In this document: positions 1 through 6,886 of the stretch, piece by piece
How the letters are laid out: the number at the start of each line of letters is the position of its first letter
Numbering within the stretch: position 1 is the stretch's first letter
Origin: CAZDML01 sp964506645
GTDB taxonomy: Bacteria > Elusimicrobiota > Elusimicrobia > 2-01-FULL-59-12
Assembly (NCBI GenBank): GCA_964506645.1
Contig: CAZDML010000043.1
Coordinates: forward strand, 1-14,815
Reading direction: 5' to 3'
Length of the DNA: 14,815 nucleotides
Notes under the pieces: generated by a model
Databases searched by the model: none
What the model was told of the DNA's origin: nothing
The model's input: the letters and a program-made list of their open reading frames with translations, nothing else
Made by a program: the position numbers and the translations under genes

Positions 1-47
1 AAGTGACCGATCCGGACGAGCAGAGATTTAACGAGCCGCCGCTGTAG
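1..47 (+). CDS. 3' end of an upstream gene (partial)
   Basis: One frame is open from the window edge to a TAG at 45-47 and reads VTDPDEQRFNEPPL before the stop. The next gene starts 8 bases later on the same strand, so this is probably the last gene upstream in the same operon. An acidic, proline-ending tail like this says nothing about function by itself. Only about 14 codons are visible, so the call rests on position and spacing alone. Confidence 0.4.
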   Translation, partial: VTDPDEQRFNEPPL

Positions 48-55
48 GCTTGCCT

Positions 56-802
56 ATGCGCCCACTTTCAGCCCCCGAGCTGCTCGATGTGTGGGATCGC
101 GGGCGCGATCATGGGCCGCTTGATCGCGCGCTGGCGCTGCTGGTGGCGGCATGCCCCGGCTACCCGCCCGACGCGCTGGCTGCGCTCAGCATTGGCGAGC
201 GCGACGCACGCCTGATGCTGCTGCGCCAGTGGGCCTTCGGCGCGCATGCGGCGTGCGTGGCGGCCTGCCCGGCCTGCGGCGCCCAGGTGGAGCTTGGCTT
301 CGCCCTGGCCGATGTGTGCGCAGCGGGGTTAGCGCCGGCCGCCCCGCTGCTGCTGGAGATCGATGGCTACGCGGTACGGTTTCGACTGCCCACCAGCCAC
401 GATCTGCGCGATCTGGGCGGCCCGGCCGGGAGCCTGGCAGCACGGCAGCAGGTGCTGGCGCGCTGTGTGCTGGCCGCCATGCACGCAGGGGTCGCCTACG
501 ACGGCGCAAGGCTGCCTGAATCGGTTGTGGCCGCGCTGGTAGCGGCAATGGCTGCGGCCGACCCACTAGCCGATATACGCCTGGGGCTGATCTGCCCGGC
601 CTGCGGCCACGCCTGGCAGGTGCTGTTTGATATTGTCACGTTCTTCTGGAGCGAGATCGACGCCTGGGCGCGGCGTACGCTGCGCGAGGTACACGCCCTG
701 GCGCGCGCCTATGGCTGGCGCGAGGCCGAGATTTTAGCGCTGACGGCCCGGCGCCGGCAGCATTACCTGGAGATACTGGCGGATGAGCGACTACCTCGAT
801 AG
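56..802 (+). CDS. T4-like baseplate-associated protein with two CPxCG motifs
   Basis: A 248-residue protein from the ATG at 56; a TTG at 50 would add two residues. It has two CPACG pairs, near residues 71-75 and 180-184, which probably bind one zinc as a split ribbon. The C-terminal third is helical and reads like FFWSEIDAWARRTL followed by AYGWREAEILAL. From memory this resembles the small T4-like baseplate protein family found in phage-tail-like injection (eCIS-type) loci of high-GC bacteria. Such proteins are thought to act in baseplate assembly in the cytoplasm. Its 3' end overlaps the next gene by 20 bases, showing an operon. Base composition is far richer in G+C than anything beyond 1115. 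The family assignment is recognition, not a search; the coding call itself is strong. Confidence 0.7.
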   Translation: MRPLSAPELLDVWDRGRDHGPLDRALALLVAACPGYPPDALAALSIGERDARLMLLRQWAFGAHAACVAACPACGAQVELGFALADVCAAGLAPAAPLLLEIDGYAVRFRLPTSHDLRDLGGPAGSLAARQQVLARCVLAAMHAGVAYDGARLPESVVAALVAAMAAADPLADIRLGLICPACGHAWQVLFDIVTFFWSEIDAWARRTLREVHALARAYGWREAEILALTARRRQHYLEILADERLPR

Positions 803-1169
803 CCTGGTCGGTAGAATCATGGGGGTCGCCCCGGTGGTTTTGCCGCGCCTGCCAGGGCGTTTCGAGCCGGGTGGGCCGGCGGTCGCGCTGCCGGCACCGG
901 ATCTCGATCATTTCGATCAGTCGATCGAGGCGCCTGCGGCCCATGCGTCGCCCGAGGCGTATGCTACGCCGGTGGCGGCTGCGCCACAGCCAGCCGCCGA
1001 TCAACCCACGCTGTACCAGCCGCCGGGCGAAATACCAGTGGCATCAGCATACGCGCCGCCGGCCCAGGCGTACGCGGCGCCCGCCGAACCTACCGCCCCG
1101 CCGCTGGCCACCAGGTTGTCTTCGGGCGGCTCCCATTCGATGGCTTTAAGTGTCGTGAAAAGGATCTGA
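783..1169 (+). CDS. Pro/Ala-rich injection-system-associated protein, truncated by junction
   Basis: The ATG at 783 lies inside the 3' end of the preceding gene, with a GGAG about ten bases upstream. The first 30 residues (LVGRIMGVAPVVLPRLPGRF) resemble the start of small proteins that follow the baseplate-like gene in actinobacterial and chloroflexal tail-like loci. The rest is low-complexity Ala/Pro/Tyr sequence, probably a disordered linker. Native coding appears to stop near 1108, after APAEPTAPPLA. The remaining 20 codons to the TGA at 1167 are read in the wrong strand of phage DNA and are not genuine. The native protein would have been longer. Function is unknown; a role in the same injection apparatus is inferred from neighbourhood only. 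Confidence 0.5.
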   Translation: MSDYLDSLVGRIMGVAPVVLPRLPGRFEPGGPAVALPAPDLDHFDQSIEAPAAHASPEAYATPVAAAPQPAADQPTLYQPPGEIPVASAYAPPAQAYAAPAEPTAPPLATRLSSGGSHSMALSVVKRI

Positions 1170-1531
1170 CCGTTCGGTAACGAAAGACCACCGAGGTCGA
1201 CGTTGTCGATCAGGAGCTCCGCGATCTTCTGGGTTTCGACCGTCTTTTGCCGGACGATCTCTTCGTTGGGCCCGAAGTTCTTCACGAAAACGATGCGGAA
1301 GTTGTAAGCGATCCGGTACGTTTGGCCGGTCGTGATGCGTTCGAGATTTGTCGATGGCGACGGCTTTACGAAGACCGCCGGGACGTTATCTGAGAGCGTT
1401 TCTAGCGCCGGAAAGAATTCCAGGGCTCCGATGGTGACAACCTTAAGCCCCATAGGTCCTGATAGGGATTGGTCGATCATCTCAACGATTTTCTCAGCGA
1501 TCAGCGTCTCATGAAGCCGCGGGGCAGCCAT
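1001..1531 (-). CDS. Tail-terminator/tail-completion candidate, C-terminus lost at junction
   Basis: Start ATG at 1531 overlaps the preceding stop as TAATG. About the first 139 residues are a compact alpha/beta protein, beginning MAAPRLHETLIAEKIVEMI and with YRIAYNFRIVFV in the middle. That size, and its place right after an HK97 gp10-like gene, match tail terminator (neck) proteins, which cap the tail tube and join it to the head. Sequence similarity to a named family was not obvious, so position carries most of the weight. From about 1108 downwards the frame reads Gly/Ala-rich sequence (SGGAVGSAGAAYAWAGG), the antisense of the high-GC gene. Members of this size class normally end some 15-30 residues after such a point, so the true C-terminus is missing. 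Confidence 0.6.
   Translation of the reverse strand: MAAPRLHETLIAEKIVEMIDQSLSGPMGLKVVTIGALEFFPALETLSDNVPAVFVKPSPSTNLERITTGQTYRIAYNFRIVFVKNFGPNEEIVRQKTVETQKIAELLIDNVDLGGLSLPNGQILFTTLKAIEWEPPEDNLVASGGAVGSAGAAYAWAGGAYADATGISPGGWYSVG
1098..1116. other. Composition and gene breakpoint between two unrelated DNAs
   Basis: To the left, codons are strongly GC-rich and belong to the + strand Pro/Ala-rich gene. To the right, sequence of about 53% G+C belongs to a - strand phage gene whose native residues run to EWEPPEDN. Both open frames continue past each other by chance, from 1001 to 1169, and become low-complexity or meaningless beyond this point. The exact base cannot be fixed because a few bases (ctggccacc) could belong to either side. 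I see no flanking repeat, integrase or transposase. Confidence 0.75.
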
Positions 1532-2010
1532 TACGCGTTGCCTCCTTCGGCTTGAATCGCTTCTCGTAACCGATTCTCGAAAATCGTCTGGATCCGCGAC
1601 CGACCTGATTCCAGGGCCGATGTCAAATAAGGCTGCGCCTTAAACCCTCGTCGCTTAATGGCGCGACCGATGACGAAAGCCAGACGCTCATCACCCAGCT
1701 TACGCCTTGCCCAGACTTTCAGCTCGGATACGGGAGGAAACCACCCGCTTTGTCTTCCGAATTCGATTACGGGCGCATACGATAGAGCAGAACCGACATG
1801 GCCTACGAGCTTCCCGCCTTCCTCCGCAACAGCTTGCAGTATGGAGACGCGCAAGAGTCCCCGGAATACTGGAGCGTTTATTTTGGCTAGGCTTTGAACG
1901 AGAATCGCGGATTCCCGCATCGCCCGCAGTAACGCCGCCCTCATCCGCTCCGGGAAGCGTTTGAGCAGTTTCGCTGTTTCGTCGGCGCCTTTGAGCGTGA
2001 TGCGGATCAT
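1531..2010 (-). CDS. HK97 gp10-like head-tail joining protein
   Basis: A 159-residue protein starting at an ATG that overlaps the previous stop (ATGA). It opens with a short strand and an amphipathic helix (MIRITLKGADETAKLLKRF, then RAALLRAMRESA). A typical core follows, APVIEFGRQSGWFPP, then a helical, basic C-terminus ending AEGGNA. The IEFG..SG..P pattern and length are those of the HK97 gp10 family, neck-region proteins needed to complete siphovirus heads or tails. It sits between the head-closure candidate and the tail-terminator candidate, the standard order. A weak GAAG is the only ribosome-binding signal, so translation is probably coupled to the gene before it. Confidence 0.82.
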   Translation of the reverse strand: MIRITLKGADETAKLLKRFPERMRAALLRAMRESAILVQSLAKINAPVFRGLLRVSILQAVAEEGGKLVGHVGSALSYAPVIEFGRQSGWFPPVSELKVWARRKLGDERLAFVIGRAIKRRGFKAQPYLTSALESGRSRIQTIFENRLREAIQAEGGNA

Positions 2011-2342
2011 GACTTCTTCTCTTCCACAACGGCTTCAAGATGATGGCCGAAGTAATTTTTAACCTCGACGGCCACGAATGTCTTTCCTGTCGTTTCATCC
2101 AGGACCTCGTAGTTTTCATGGAGTTCTCGGGGATTGAGAAACAACTGAAACGCTTTCTTCGGGGTCTGTCCTAGAACGTTCCGATTGAGAGCGGTTTTGT
2201 CGGGATTGAAACGAGCCCGCACACCGGTCGCGATCGTTTCGAATTGAAAAACCGGGCGTTTACTGGACGGGGCGAAACTCTGTTGCGGTCTGCGGATGGC
2301 GATCCGGTCCGGTAGTAAACGATCAGGGATCATTCGGCTCAT
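2007..2342 (-). CDS. Head-closure (stopper) candidate
   Basis: A 111-residue protein. Start codon overlaps the previous stop as ATGA; a second ATG three codons in is possible. It has a beta-strand-rich pattern: basic, proline-rich N-terminus (DRLLPDRIAIRRP), then FQFETIATGVRARFNP, and a C-terminal strand pair with TFVAVEVKNYFGHHLEAVVE. Small beta-barrel proteins of this length between the adaptor and gp10-like genes are usually head-closure proteins, which plug the portal after packaging. The family is not identified by motif; the call is by position and size. It is coupled at both ends to its neighbours, suggesting balanced synthesis of connector parts. Confidence 0.6.
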   Translation of the reverse strand: MSRMIPDRLLPDRIAIRRPQQSFAPSSKRPVFQFETIATGVRARFNPDKTALNRNVLGQTPKKAFQLFLNPRELHENYEVLDETTGKTFVAVEVKNYFGHHLEAVVEEKKS

Positions 2343-2932
2343 ACAAAATCAATGGGGAAACGTTTGCCCCAAGCCTCCCAGGCACGGTCGAGTTCGTCGT
2401 TTAGTTTCTTGAACGTGCGCGTCTGGCTGAAATCACCGATGTTTTCGCTATCGATGAGCGGGCCATTTTTGGATGAAAGCGCGGTCTTGGCCACCATGAG
2501 CGTCGCGATCTTGCGGATGAGCGCCGGGACTTCCGGGGTGCCGTAGACTCCGACCACGGTGACGTTTCCGATCCCTTCTTGGAACTCTCCCTGAAGCAGG
2601 GTGACCTTCCCGGTGCGGAGGTTGGTCTTATATAAGGAAGACGACACGGGAATTCCGTCTACTTCGACGCTCTCGATCTGAATAAGTGGATATTTCCGCG
2701 TGAAAACGTAGTCTTGCCCGGTACCGTCCAATTCATCGGTAAACGCCAGGGCTCGGAACGTCGTGCCCGTTCTGCGGTCTATTTCATGAATGACCCAATC
2801 GAGCCATTCGGACTCGACTTCTTCAGTGCGAACCTCGTCGCCGGTTGCTTGCGCGACGAGACTCGGGAACGTGTAGTAGACGCGGACGACGGCTGAGACC
2901 GGTTCCGAAAGCTGTGAAGCGAGCAAGCTCAT
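2339..2932 (-). CDS. Head-tail adaptor (gp6-like connector)
   Basis: A 197-residue protein with an ATG at 2932 and a GGGGA seven bases upstream. It contains a helical N-terminal part (EWLDWVIHEIDRRTGTTF), a beta section (YPLIQIESVEVDGIPV, then a run ending VTVVGVYGTPEVP), and a C-terminal helix after it (ALIRKIATLMVAKTAL). Helix-beta-insert-helix with the phrase Y.P.P..I is characteristic of connector adaptors of the HK97 gp6 / SPP1 gp15 type, which bind below the portal ring. It is the first connector gene after the fibre-like block, and its stop overlaps the next start. The structural class is well supported; the exact family was not searched. Confidence 0.75.
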   Translation of the reverse strand: MSLLASQLSEPVSAVVRVYYTFPSLVAQATGDEVRTEEVESEWLDWVIHEIDRRTGTTFRALAFTDELDGTGQDYVFTRKYPLIQIESVEVDGIPVSSSLYKTNLRTGKVTLLQGEFQEGIGNVTVVGVYGTPEVPALIRKIATLMVAKTALSSKNGPLIDSENIGDFSQTRTFKKLNDELDRAWEAWGKRFPIDFV

Positions 2933-2944
2933 GAAATGTCCCCA

Positions 2945-4276
2945 TCACCGGCCACCTGTGCCGTCCCCGACTCCGGCCGTTTTGGAAGCGCCGGTGTCCA
3001 AGGTCGGAATATTGGCGGTGCCGTCCGACCAGAAGGTTGCCGTGTCTTCGGTTTCGAGTTTGTAAGTGAAGGTCTGCCCATCTTGCGGAAAGGCCACTTC
3101 GTTCGACGGCCTGCGATTGGTCGCATTAGCGGCGCTGTCGTCGAACGTCACGCGACCCGTTCCTTTTGGAATAAGGATCGAGTTGACTTTGACGGCCTGC
3201 GCCGAATCAAACGTCGCGCCGGGCGCGCGGAAGATGTTGTAGCCGTTCGCATTCGTATCCGGCACTGCGTCCCATGAAACAAGCACGCGATTGGTCGATA
3301 CTTCGGCGGCCGGGTTTTGCGCGATCGTCCCAACCGTTTCCACCATGGTCAGGTGGAGATTCGCCGTCATGACCTCGCTCGTCAGGTTCGAAGCGTTCCC
3401 CTGCGAATCGACCGCAAAAAGGTAGTAGGTGAAGTCCTTGCCGTTATCCGTATCGACCAATGTCTGATCCTGGAACGATGTTGCGACGGAAGCGATAGAG
3501 GTGTTGACGGTCACCACACCTGATGCGGCGAGTACGTTCGCTTTGGTCGGAACCGATACCGGCGCATTGCCCGGCACACGGTAGAGCTCGTAATGGTTCA
3601 GATCCTGAAGAGTGGTCTGATACCGAATGACGATCCGGTTGCCGGTCGTGAATCCACCTGCGACTTCGGTGAGGACGCCAGTGGCGGTGTCCAAGGTGTA
3701 ATGGGTTGTCAGCGTTTTGGCCGCCAATGTCACCTCGGCGACGTTGGCTCCCGCCGTGTGTGGATAGAAGAGGCCGTCTTCCAGAACGATTTCGCCTGTG
3801 CCGGTGTTGACCGATTTGACCTTGGCATACTCTTCCTTGTTCGTCACTCCTTCATCAATAACAAGATAAGCGCCCACGACAATTTCGGCAGGAACCGGGG
3901 TGCCGATATTGATCACCCGTTGACCGTGAACGACGCTTGCGGTCAATGTTTTGACGTTTGCCGACACGGCGGTGCGCTCAAAGACGGAAACGGACGCTCC
4001 AACCAGCGGATCGAATTGAGCTTCGTGAGCGGCCCCGGCGGTGCCTTCGGCGACGTCCGCCGTCCCGTCGGGGTTTTTGAATAGCTCTCCGGCAATGAAT
4101 TCGTTTCGGGTCGGGGCTGTCCAGTTCAGTGTGATCCGCGTCTTGCCCTTCGGTGTCAGGCCATCAACAAATTGGAGTGCCTGGATGAGTCCAAGCAAAG
4201 GTGGCTCAGGCGCAAGAATATCTGCTGCGAGATTGGCGATGACCTGTTGGGATAGTTGAGATTCAAGAATAGCCAT
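2945..4276 (-). CDS. Fibronectin-III-like repeat structural protein
   Basis: A 443-residue protein; AAGGAG lies seven bases before the ATG at 4276. No signal peptide or membrane segment is seen. The N-terminus is helical (LSQQVIANLAADIL) and may be the anchoring part. The rest is beta-rich. FN3-like signatures appear twice: around residues 225-305 (HYELYRVPG, then YYLFAVDSQGNASNLTSEV) and around 320-425 (VLVSWDAVPDTNANGYNIF, later FTYKLETEDT). Between them and the N-terminus is a beta region with HYTLDTATGVLT-type strands. FN3 and Ig-like domains on phage structural proteins commonly mediate weak binding to cell-surface glycans. Position between the spike and the connectors leaves open whether it belongs to the head or the tail. 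Confidence 0.7.
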   Translation of the reverse strand: MAILESQLSQQVIANLAADILAPEPPLLGLIQALQFVDGLTPKGKTRITLNWTAPTRNEFIAGELFKNPDGTADVAEGTAGAAHEAQFDPLVGASVSVFERTAVSANVKTLTASVVHGQRVINIGTPVPAEIVVGAYLVIDEGVTNKEEYAKVKSVNTGTGEIVLEDGLFYPHTAGANVAEVTLAAKTLTTHYTLDTATGVLTEVAGGFTTGNRIVIRYQTTLQDLNHYELYRVPGNAPVSVPTKANVLAASGVVTVNTSIASVATSFQDQTLVDTDNGKDFTYYLFAVDSQGNASNLTSEVMTANLHLTMVETVGTIAQNPAAEVSTNRVLVSWDAVPDTNANGYNIFRAPGATFDSAQAVKVNSILIPKGTGRVTFDDSAANATNRRPSNEVAFPQDGQTFTYKLETEDTATFWSDGTANIPTLDTGASKTAGVGDGTGGR

Positions 4277-4287
4277 GATGCTGCTCC

Positions 4288-6195
4288 TTATCCGTTACTT
4301 GCAATCGTGTTTGTTTGACCGCTGTTATCCGTGATCGTCGACTTGTTGCCTACGACGACATTCCCTGAAACCCCGCTGCTCAGCGTAATAGCCCCCGTCT
4401 CTGCCCGGTTTCCGGTGATGCAGTTGTTGCTCCCGTCGATCACCATGCCGATAGAAGCCGTGATACGGTTGCCCGCAATCGTGTGGTTGCTGCCGAAGGC
4501 CCAAATGCCTCGGCCGGCTGAACCGCTGATGAGGCGGTTGCCGGACACGACACACCCCGTCGCCGATGTGTCTAGGATGACAACCGTTAGAATTGCGTTG
4601 CTGGACGGATTAACGATGATGCAGTTCACCAGCGAGCAATCAGCTCCCAGAGAAATGGCGTGTTGAAATCCGCTCAGGCTCCAGGAACAGTTGGACATTG
4701 CGGATTTCGGTGGAAAGGTCCCATTGACGACCATCCGAACGTTGTCGCCGACGCAGTTGGTAACGACCCACCGCTGCGATCCATTGCCACTCGGCATGAA
4801 AATATCGTCCGAGCTAGTGCCGGTAAAACGGCATTGCTCAATCCGGACGTCCGCATTAGGGTTGCCGCAGCGTATAGCTGTATCGGTCCAGTTGCTCCAG
4901 TTGCAGCCTCGGAAAATCCAATTGGAGATAAAGGGGAGCAGATCTGTTGGATGGGCTACTCCGAATCCTTGGCTCTTCAGACTGTCGAAGTTGCAGTCAA
5001 TGACTTGAAAGTTGGACGCGGTCGCGCGGAGATCGGTGCGATCGAAACTCCCTGCCACAAGAGCCATATCCACTGTGAGGTCTTGCAGACCAGTGTTTCC
5101 CGCCATTGAAAGGATGAGAGAGTTAGAGCCGGAGTCCAGAGCCACCTGACCTTTCAGAATGGTCGCGGCACGACCCATGCCGCGCAGCGTTACTTTGGCA
5201 GGGATGTTGAGCGTCGCGTTGATCTGGTAGGTGCCCTCTCGGAGCTGCACGGTCCCGCCGTTGGTGGCGGCGGTGCTCAAGGCTGTGTTGATATTGCTGG
5301 TGTCTGTGGCAGCGCTCCCCGAGGGCGCGGCAACCACTACCGTGGCATACCCGCTCGCTCCGCCTCCCGCCGCGGCGGCAATCGTGATTTTGTTATTCGG
5401 CCCATCCTGCGTGAGCGTAATACCGGTTCCCTGCTCGAGCTTCACATCACCTATCAGCGGCGACGCTTCGCCCAGCTTTCGGACGCCCGTCACCCCGGCG
5501 TTGGCCAGCGTGATCTTGTTATTCGGATTGTCCTGAGTCAGTTGAAGACCGGTCCCTTGTTCAAGGGTCACATTGCCCGTCAACGCAGCACCTGGATCGC
5601 CTGTTTTCTTGAGCGACGCGACTCCCGAGCCGGCCGCCTGAATGGTGATGTCGCCCGTACCATCCGGAGGCGAAACGGTAATCCCGGATCCAGCGATGAT
5701 TTTCGCCACGGACATGCGGGCGGTGTTTAGTGTGGGAACTGAAATGCCGGAGTTCACAGCGGCGTTTCCGTTATCGGTATAGGTCGATGAGGATTCGCCG
5801 GTAACTTCAGCTAGAAATTTCTCGGTTCCTGTGGATGTGGATTTGTAGATGCGGTAACCGGTCGAGCCTTTCACCGTTTCCCATTGGAGAATGACGGGCA
5901 CCGGTGTTACGGGCTGCGTGACCTGGGATTCGACGACGGAAGGAATCTGATTCTCGGTGGTTTCACCTGCCGCATTGACCGCGGTCACCTTGTAGAAATA
6001 GGTGGTGCTGCCGGTCAGGTTGGCTCCCACAGAACCGGAGCCGAGCGTCGCCAGCAGCGTCCGCGGCGGCCGCAAGAGTTTAAGCTGGCCATGCTTATCA
6101 AGAAGCTCCAGATTGGCGTTTGCGCCGGCACCCCAGTTCAAGTCGCCGGTGTCGCGTTTCGAAAGTCGAAGGTTTTCAGTCAGCGATTCAGCCAT
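4288..6195 (-). CDS. Beta-helix spike/fibre protein with FN3-like domain
   Basis: A 635-residue protein. The first 35 residues include NWGAGANANLELLD, a pattern seen at the head of many tail-fibre proteins. Residues 35-155 look like an FN3-type domain (TTYFYKVTAVNAAGETT, later STGYRIYKST with a Gly before it). Residues 165-275 hold three related short beta repeats of G.G[IL].[LV]T / NNKIT type. From about 285 onward there is a pectate-lyase-like right-handed beta-helix: NINTALSTAATNGGTVQLREG, then GTYQINATLNIPAKVTLRGMG and many Asn-rich turns (VNCI, VVSGNRL, CITGNRA). That fold is used by phage spikes to bind and sometimes cut polysaccharide. No catalytic residues can be assigned by eye. It lies in the head module, not after a tape measure. 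Confidence 0.8.
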   Translation of the reverse strand: MAESLTENLRLSKRDTGDLNWGAGANANLELLDKHGQLKLLRPPRTLLATLGSGSVGANLTGSTTYFYKVTAVNAAGETTENQIPSVVESQVTQPVTPVPVILQWETVKGSTGYRIYKSTSTGTEKFLAEVTGESSSTYTDNGNAAVNSGISVPTLNTARMSVAKIIAGSGITVSPPDGTGDITIQAAGSGVASLKKTGDPGAALTGNVTLEQGTGLQLTQDNPNNKITLANAGVTGVRKLGEASPLIGDVKLEQGTGITLTQDGPNNKITIAAAAGGGASGYATVVVAAPSGSAATDTSNINTALSTAATNGGTVQLREGTYQINATLNIPAKVTLRGMGRAATILKGQVALDSGSNSLILSMAGNTGLQDLTVDMALVAGSFDRTDLRATASNFQVIDCNFDSLKSQGFGVAHPTDLLPFISNWIFRGCNWSNWTDTAIRCGNPNADVRIEQCRFTGTSSDDIFMPSGNGSQRWVVTNCVGDNVRMVVNGTFPPKSAMSNCSWSLSGFQHAISLGADCSLVNCIIVNPSSNAILTVVILDTSATGCVVSGNRLISGSAGRGIWAFGSNHTIAGNRITASIGMVIDGSNNCITGNRAETGAITLSSGVSGNVVVGNKSTITDNSGQTNTIASNG

Positions 6196-6198
6196 AGA

Positions 6199-6621
6199 TC
6201 AAAACCCGTATCCTTCCAGCCCGAACGGCACTTGGCCCCATCCGCGAAGCGGCGCGCCGAATGGGCGGCTGTCGTAAGGCAAAAGTCCATATCCGTTGTT
6301 GTCGGGCTCGCCATACGGAGACTCCCCAAAGGGCGCTTCCCCGAACCCGGATTCCTCCACCGCGACACAGATGTATCCACGATCCGGTCCGGCTTGCGGC
6401 GCCGTGTCGTCAAACTGAAAGCTGCCTGGTCCAAGGACGTTTTCGTCGGCAATACGGTCCCCAAGCTCATCCACGTTGGATGAACGGTAAAGTCGAAATC
6501 CCTTCAACCGGTGTCCGGTTTTGATCTCCGGCGGGTAGTCGGCCCAGATGAGCCGGACGTTTCCAGGCTCCGCCGTAACGATTCGAAAGTTCGGTACAGG
6601 AGGTAGAGGGAAAGTGGACAT
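6199..6621 (-). CDS. FN3-domain protein with Gly/Phe/Pro-rich tail
   Basis: A 140-residue protein from the ATG at 6621 (an upstream in-frame start at 6714 would overlap the previous gene). A GGAGGG lies twelve bases upstream, rather far. Residues 5-90 form a single FN3-like domain: VPNFRIVTAEPGNVRLIWAD, then LKGFRLYRSS and GYICVAVEESGFG. Residues 90-140 are a low-complexity tail in which short [FY]G units repeat (GFGEAPFGESPYGEP, GYGLLPYD, PFGLEGYGF). The tail may be a flexible attachment or assembly strand. It is the first of three adhesion-type genes after the capsid gene and may be a capsid decoration protein; that role is inferred from position only. Confidence 0.65.
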   Translation of the reverse strand: MSTFPLPPVPNFRIVTAEPGNVRLIWADYPPEIKTGHRLKGFRLYRSSNVDELGDRIADENVLGPGSFQFDDTAPQAGPDRGYICVAVEESGFGEAPFGESPYGEPDNNGYGLLPYDSRPFGAPLRGWGQVPFGLEGYGF

Positions 6622-6622
6622 G

Positions 6623-6880
6623 CTAGGATCGATCCCTCCGCTGTTTGGTTTTCGGTTTGTCCGGTTTGCGATCCGGTCGACGCGAAACGACCGGTTGCTC
6701 TGAGAGCGGGACAATCTCGTCCACCATCTCGTAACCTAGGTTGAGCAGGTAATCGCGCGTGGCCGGCTCTTTTACTTCGCAGAGCCCGTTGATCACTTTT
6801 ACCTGCTCGCTATAGGCACTCTCCCAGAGCGGGGTTATCTCCGTCCCATAGGGCGGGTATATTTTCCGTAAGCGGAACAT
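6623..6880 (-). CDS. Unknown small phage protein after capsid gene
   Basis: An 85-residue protein starting six bases after the capsid stop, with no clear ribosome-binding site, so probably translated by coupling. The first half is mixed (MFRLRKIYPPYGTEITPLW), followed by a helical section with YLLNLGYEMVDEIVPL. The last 20 residues are strongly basic (RRPDRKPDKPKTKQRR). I do not recognise it. The YLLNLGYE phrase is similar to a short motif in small head-region proteins of siphoviruses where a terminal helix is followed by a charged tail, but this is weak. Compact spacing on both sides supports it as a real gene. Confidence 0.6.
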   Translation of the reverse strand: MFRLRKIYPPYGTEITPLWESAYSEQVKVINGLCEVKEPATRDYLLNLGYEMVDEIVPLSEQPVVSRRPDRKPDKPKTKQRRDRS

Positions 6881-6886
6881 TCGCTA

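Noticed and set aside
636..1004. 122-codon open frame on the - strand in the high-GC part
   Set aside because: Arg-rich antisense of the baseplate-like and Pro/Ala-rich genes; long frames on the opposite strand are normal at this G+C.
783..1169. The Pro/Ala-rich frame as a complete 128-residue protein
   Set aside because: The last 20 codons lie in the antisense of a phage gene of different composition, so the frame's stop is accidental.
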